Assembly (NCBI GenBank): GCA_022779305.1
Contig: JALFSW010000042.1
Location: forward strand, 62,001-126,000
Source: Prevotella sp.
GTDB lineage: Bacteria > Bacteroidota > Bacteroidia > Bacteroidales > Bacteroidaceae
Length of the DNA stretch: 64,000 nucleotides
Reading direction: 5' to 3'
Both the position numbers and the translations under genes were made by a program. Shown in pieces: positions 60,058 to 64,000 of this stretch; position 1 is the first letter of the stretch; each line of letters starts with the position of its first letter. Under the pieces are notes generated by a model. It saw only the letters and a program-made list of their open reading frames with translations, made no database searches and was not told the DNA's origin.

Positions 60058-60489
60058 ATGGATAAGCAGAAAGTAAACATAACATCTTCGATGAAGAAAA
60101 AAGGATATAGCTCCTCCTCTCATTACCGCATTAAATCTGTGGTTGGACAAAGTGAGCAAGTGGTGGCTACGAAGTTTGTGCAGTGGGACGTACCCTCTTT
60201 GGAGAACCTCCGAGAGAGCAAAGTATATCTCCTGCGTGTGAAACTCAATCGTGGCGAGCGTATGAGCCGTGAGGAAAAGAACTGGCTATGTGAAGCAGTG
60301 AACTCAAACACCTACTTCCGCACAGCCGTTCCCCTGCAAGGTTGGAGATTTGACTTCTTCGATGTGCTGAAGAAATACCTTGTCAATCAATACGGACATT
60401 GGGCAGAGTATTACGCACCCGACCGCACCAGCCTAAGAGCATACCTATATGGGGGCATCAACCAAATAGTAGAAATCCCCAAGTATTAA
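60058..60489 (+). CDS. Conserved ICE hypothetical protein
   Basis: 143 aa with good coding character; position between DUF1896 and PcfK genes. Confidence 0.7.
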   Translation: MDKQKVNITSSMKKKGYSSSSHYRIKSVVGQSEQVVATKFVQWDVPSLENLRESKVYLLRVKLNRGERMSREEKNWLCEAVNSNTYFRTAVPLQGWRFDFFDVLKKYLVNQYGHWAEYYAPDRTSLRAYLYGGINQIVEIPKY

Positions 60490-60511
60490 CGACATCAATA
60501 CAAGTACGACT

Positions 60512-60931
60512 ATGAAAGGAACAGAACATTTCACACGGACAATAGCCGAATATCTCAATCAGCGTGCTATGACAGACCCCTTGTTTGCCCCTAACCTGCA
60601 AAAGCCCAACAAGAGCATAGAAGAGTGTATAACCTATATTCTGAGCGAGGTGCAGAAAAGCGGTTGCAACGGATTTGACGATGATGAAATCTACTCAATG
60701 GCAGTCCACTACTATGACGAGGACGATATAGAGGTGGGAAAGGCTACCGACTGCCGAGTAATGGTCAATCACGTTGTAGAACTCACGGAGGAGGAGAAAG
60801 CCGAAGCACGCAAGCAAGCCATTGTACAATATCAGCGTGAGGAACTTGCCAAGATACAGAAGCGGAACGACCGACCCAAGAAGACCGAGAGTGCCGACAC
60901 CCAACCACAACGTTCATTATTCGATTTTTAA
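60512..60931 (+). CDS. PcfK-like protein
   Basis: MKGTEHFTRTIAEYLNQRAMTDPLFA...SIEECITYILSEVQKSGCNGFDDDEIYSMAVHYYDEDDI. Confidence 0.85.
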   Translation: MKGTEHFTRTIAEYLNQRAMTDPLFAPNLQKPNKSIEECITYILSEVQKSGCNGFDDDEIYSMAVHYYDEDDIEVGKATDCRVMVNHVVELTEEEKAEARKQAIVQYQREELAKIQKRNDRPKKTESADTQPQRSLFDF

Positions 60932-60935
60932 GCCT

Positions 60936-61319
60936 ATGAAACCGAGAAATAAGTTCGAGAAAGCAGTACTTGCCGAGAGCAAGAACTTATGCTCAATAAC
61001 TAAGACACAGAGCAAATGGGCATTTTTCGCTCTCGCTCAACAACTCGTCCGTGAATGTATAGACCACTTCGCTTACCGCTTGCCCCAAGGACGTGCCACG
61101 TGTATGGATTGTGGGCATAGTTGGACAATGGAGAAGACAACAGGCACTTGTTCCTGCCCTCATTGCAGGGCAAGGTTGCAGGTCAAGGAAACCTTTGAAC
61201 GTAAGATAAGACAGAAGCAATACTTTACGATACTTACCACTTGTGGAGAATACCAAGTACTTAGAATGTTTCTTCTTTTGCACTTTTCAATACTCTCCTT
61301 GTCTGGTTACATTAGATAA
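60936..61319 (+). pseudogene. PcfJ-like protein, N-terminal fragment (truncated)
   Basis: MKPRNKFEKAVLAESKNL...CMDCGHSW...CSCPHCRARLQVKETFERKIRQKQYFTILTTCGEYQVLRMFLLL, then unrelated LHFSILSLSGYIR and stop. Confidence 0.75.
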
Positions 61320-62077
61320 AATATACTGTAAATCATTCCCAGATTAAATGCTGAATGGCAGATTATTGCTCCTAAAAGTGAGCCGGAATGTTTTTTGAAA
61401 GTGAAAAACAATATACTCATTAAGAACATACTTAATACCCAAATTATAGTTGGAATGGTGAAAAAGCCCCAGTTATTATTGATGAATACCAAGCCAAAAT
61501 GTGAAATGTGAGTTATTGCAAACGCAGAACTATCAACTATTGATGCTTTTTTCTCTCCGATTGATTTTGCAAAGCTTGAATGAACAATTCCCCTGAAAAA
61601 TAGTTCTTCGCCGATTGGACTAAATGTCATTCCGGTAATTGCCATAATAACAAATAATATTTTTTTATCATTTGGGCTTATACTCGTCGGAATCTTATAA
61701 GACTTTCCGATATATTCGTACCAATTTTCATAAGAGTTTCCATATAAGATTTGTCCTAAGAAATAAAGAAAAAGGCTCGCAATCAGTCCACAAACAAAAG
61801 CAATCAAAAGCCAATTACTTTTTTGAGGTTTTGTTATTCCTATTTCTTTTTGTCCATATTTACTCAGAAAAAAGAATGGCACGATTGCAGAAAGCGTCAT
61901 TATCAGTCCAATAGCTCCATAACTCCCAGAAGCATTCGCATTTAGCACCAATATAAACCGTGGGATGCAAACTATAAGAATCAAAAAAAGTCCAAACTTC
62001 CAATTAAAACTGAAAATCCTATTCCAAAAAGGTCTGAGTTCAGTATTTTTTATACTATTAACAGCCAAATTGTTCAT
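61307..62077 (-). CDS. CPBP-family intramembrane metalloprotease (ICE cargo)
   Basis: SPIGEELFFRGIVHSSFA, ITHISHFGLVFINNNWGFF; multi-TM. Confidence 0.85.
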   Translation of the reverse strand: MNNLAVNSIKNTELRPFWNRIFSFNWKFGLFLILIVCIPRFILVLNANASGSYGAIGLIMTLSAIVPFFFLSKYGQKEIGITKPQKSNWLLIAFVCGLIASLFLYFLGQILYGNSYENWYEYIGKSYKIPTSISPNDKKILFVIMAITGMTFSPIGEELFFRGIVHSSFAKSIGEKKASIVDSSAFAITHISHFGLVFINNNWGFFTIPTIIWVLSMFLMSILFFTFKKHSGSLLGAIICHSAFNLGMIYSIFYLM

Positions 62078-62228
62078 AAAATTTTAATTTCACACTAAAA
62101 ATATTGTCAAAATAATAACATAAGAACAACAACAATATGCTACATAATAAGAAAATATTCTATCTTCAAAAACATTTGTAATGCTAATAATTCATAGTTC
62201 TCCGAGTCATAACTATGTAGCTAATAAA

Positions 62229-62259
62229 TCGCTGCGACAGGCTTGCCCCGTCGCAGCGA
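62229..62259 (-). terminator. GC-rich terminator downstream of HU-like gene
   Basis: TCGCTGCGAC aggcttgcccc GTCGCAGCGA. Confidence 0.8.
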
Positions 62260-62274
62260 AAACAAAAACTCACA

Positions 62275-62724
62275 TTACGGATTTTCCTCGCCTCCGCCGG
62301 TGTTCGGCTTCGTGCCTTTCTTAGCTTTGGGCTCCGTCTGCTCGTAGCTCACGTCGGTGAGCGTGAAGTACTTCTTCGACGGGCTGAGCAGCACCATGGG
62401 CTTCTCAATGTGTTCCTGCGCGCGGAAAGGTTTGCCAGCCTCCACCGCCTTGCTCTTGAACGAGGGTTTGAGCGTGCCCAAGTCTCCGAACTCCACGATG
62501 TCGCCGTTCGCCACGATGTCGCGAGCAATCTCGGTGGCATAGTTCAACACGGCTTCCACTTCCTGACGATTAAACGTGGTGGACTTCGCCACACGCTCGC
62601 AGAAACTGCGGAAGTCCACACGGTGCCTGCCCGTAGGCTGGGCAATCTGGACGGTCTTTCCTGCCTGAGGACCGACATTCATCTTACGTTCCACAAGAAC
62701 GAATTGTAACGGTTTGTTTGCCAT
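62275..62724 (-). CDS. HU-like DNA-binding protein
   Basis: RVDFRSFCERVAKSTTFNRQEVEAVLNYATEIARDIVANGDIVEFGDLGTLKPSFKSKAV; Gly/Glu-rich tail. Confidence 0.85.
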   Translation of the reverse strand: MANKPLQFVLVERKMNVGPQAGKTVQIAQPTGRHRVDFRSFCERVAKSTTFNRQEVEAVLNYATEIARDIVANGDIVEFGDLGTLKPSFKSKAVEAGKPFRAQEHIEKPMVLLSPSKKYFTLTDVSYEQTEPKAKKGTKPNTGGGEENP

Positions 62725-62830
62725 AACTCAATCCTTTTTCCTCCTTTTATATCCTTTGCCACAGTCGGAGGTGTTGGCTGTCGGCAAAGCCCTTTTTATG
62801 AGAATAACGCAAAGATGCTTCTTTTATTGC

Positions 62831-62893
62831 AAAAGCTCATAAGCTTTTCGCGGAAAGCTTATGAGTAATCGAACAAAAGCTTATGAGCTTTTT
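62831..62893 (-). promoter_or_regulatory. Three AAAGCTTATGAGC operator-like repeats upstream of HU-like gene
   Basis: AAAAGCTCATAAGCTTTT, AAAGCTTATGAG, AAAAGCTTATGAGCTTTTT; just upstream of a CATCTTTGC promoter-like motif on the minus strand. Confidence 0.6.
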
Positions 62894-63004
62894 AGTGGTT
62901 GCTCGGCATCTTTTGGGCGACCACTCTCGGCAGACCCTTTCCGTATGGCTGCCAAACGGCAGGAAAACGCCCCTTGGAAATGCTTTAGTATGTAATGTGG
63001 CATG

Positions 63005-63274
63005 TTAGTCTTTCCAAAACCACCAGTTCAGTTTTTCTTTTTCCCGATGCTCCGGCGGTGTCTGTGCAAAATAAACCGCACATCTGAAAGCATATAGCAC
63101 ACAACGGTCTTGCACCACTCCGGCATAGTCGTTGGACAAGGCAAAAAGTACTTCGGGGTCTTTCCCTTTCAAGTCGTCAATGGAGGTTATCCCTATATTC
63201 CATAAGTCGGTTGCAAGCGATTTCCCTATTCCGGGTATTATCGTCAGTTCCTTAATGGTCTGCTCTTTGGTCAT
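63005..63274 (-). CDS. Cdd1-like helix-hairpin-helix protein
   Basis: MTKEQTIKELTIIPGIGKSLATDLWNIGITSIDDLKGKDPEVLF. Confidence 0.75.
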   Translation of the reverse strand: MTKEQTIKELTIIPGIGKSLATDLWNIGITSIDDLKGKDPEVLFALSNDYAGVVQDRCVLYAFRCAVYFAQTPPEHREKEKLNWWFWKD

Positions 63275-63287
63275 TGCGTCTGACGAA

Positions 63288-63707
63288 TCACATGATGAGG
63301 TTGCCCTCGTTGTCAATCTTCCAAAAAGGATTGTAGGCTACCTCGAACACATAGCCGTCCAAATCCTTGAAATAGCCGCTGTAACCGCCCCAAAACACTT
63401 TCTGTGCAGGCTTCACAACGGTTGCCCCGAGCCGTTCGGCTTCGTGCATAACGGCATCGACTTCTTCCTCCGATGTGGCGTTATAGCTGATTGTCATGCC
63501 AGAAAAGGATGCCTGCTGATAATTCAGCGTTGTGTCTTTTTCCAATTCTTGCAGTGGGTATAATCCTAAAACTATCCCACCCAAAGGAAACAATGCGTAG
63601 GCTTCCTGACTCTGTTCTGATTTCTTCCATCCCAAGCCCTCGTAGAAAGCCAATGCCTTTTGAAAGTCTTTTACTCCCAATGTGATTAAAGTGAGTTTCT
63701 GTCTCAT
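63288..63707 (-). CDS. VOC-family (glyoxalase-like) protein
   Basis: LITLGVKDFQKALAFYEGLGWK, SEEEVDAVMHEAERLGATVVKPAQKVFWGGYSGYFKDLDGYVFEVAYNP. Confidence 0.9.
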   Translation of the reverse strand: MRQKLTLITLGVKDFQKALAFYEGLGWKKSEQSQEAYALFPLGGIVLGLYPLQELEKDTTLNYQQASFSGMTISYNATSEEEVDAVMHEAERLGATVVKPAQKVFWGGYSGYFKDLDGYVFEVAYNPFWKIDNEGNLIM

Positions 63708-63826
63708 AAGTTGTACATTATAGAATCCGCCACAAAGTTACTCATTCATAGCGAGGAAGACGAATAAAACGGCAATAAAACGCCCCTTGCAAGTTTTATC
63801 AGCTTGCAAGAGACGTCGTATAAATT

Positions 63827-64000
63827 CTACTTCTTCTCTTTTTCCTCGTTCCTTTGGCTGTTGAACTCAAACGAGAGTTTTGCCATCTGCCCGAAACTGT
63901 CCTCCACATACACGTCAATCGTCTGGCGATCAGTAGAGAGTGAGGTATAGTACAGGCGGAACACATCTTTCGTGAGCGGATAGCGGTCGTTGGGCTTGAA
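63827..64000 (-). CDS. DUF3872 / conjugative-transposon TraQ-like protein, C-terminal part
   Basis: Manual translation of the open frame to window end: FKPNDRYPLTKDVFRLYYTSLSTDRQTIDVYVEDSFGQMAKLSFEFNSQRNEEKEKK*. Confidence 0.75.
   Translation of the reverse strand, partial: FKPNDRYPLTKDVFRLYYTSLSTDRQTIDVYVEDSFGQMAKLSFEFNSQRNEEKEKK

Larger units (their letters stand above)
57189..64000. mobile_element. Left part of a tRNA-associated integrative/conjugative element (continues beyond window)
   Basis: Tyrosine recombinase next to tRNA 3' end; DUF1896, PcfK, PcfJ fragment and DUF3872/TraQ-like gene. Confidence 0.8.

Noticed and set aside
59744-60076. 110-aa ORF through the structured ICE block
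   Set aside because: Poor coding character, overlaps strong RNA/DNA stems and the start of the next real gene.
55158-62077. Two CPBP proteases (55158 and 61307) as a paired system
   Set aside because: The sequences differ clearly and one belongs to the backbone while the other is ICE cargo; proximity alone does not support a joint function.
1-64000. CRISPR arrays, rRNA operons, restriction-modification or named anti-phage systems
   Set aside because: No regularly spaced short direct repeats, no rRNA sequence, and no Cas, methyltransferase, retron or toxin-antitoxin proteins recognised. R3 arrays have alternating orientation and no spacers, so they are not CRISPR.

Overview
Low-GC Bacteroidetes chromosome segment, probably Prevotella-like judging by gene content, TAnnTTTG-type promoters and T9SS-like secreted proteins. 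About 57 kb is chromosomal backbone: leuS, pncB, a glycosyltransferase/lipid A acyltransferase cluster, metG, rnr, a GH2 glycosidase, tRNA-Gln, gpx, a sirtuin, three tandem FKBP PPIases, an LTA-synthase-like gene, prfB, an acyl-CoA synthetase, cysS, mutS, a T9SS-like secreted trio, ispG, purE, rpoN, a GT9 gene, acpP-fabF-rnc and ribF. From tRNA-Met(CAT) at 57115 to the window end is the left part of an integrative/conjugative element: tyrosine recombinase, DUF1896, PcfK, truncated PcfJ, CPBP protease, HU-like protein, Cdd1-like and VOC genes, and a DUF3872/TraQ C-terminus. The most interesting non-coding signal is a set of interspersed intergenic repeats. Family R1 is ~195 bp, MITE-like, with terminal inverted repeats AACCCAAATCGGTCATTAGACC. 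It has five long copies, one internally deleted copy and one solo end that supplies the pncB stop codon. One long copy (R1a) has its central hairpin core inverted relative to its flanks. Families R2, R3 and R4 often sit next to R1. Other candidates are interleaved inverted repeats between acpP and fabF, two large quasi-palindromic non-coding blocks in the ICE, a direct-repeat-bounded VOC-Cdd1 cassette and an unannotated 46-aa membrane microprotein. All family assignments are from reading the sequence; no database search was run.
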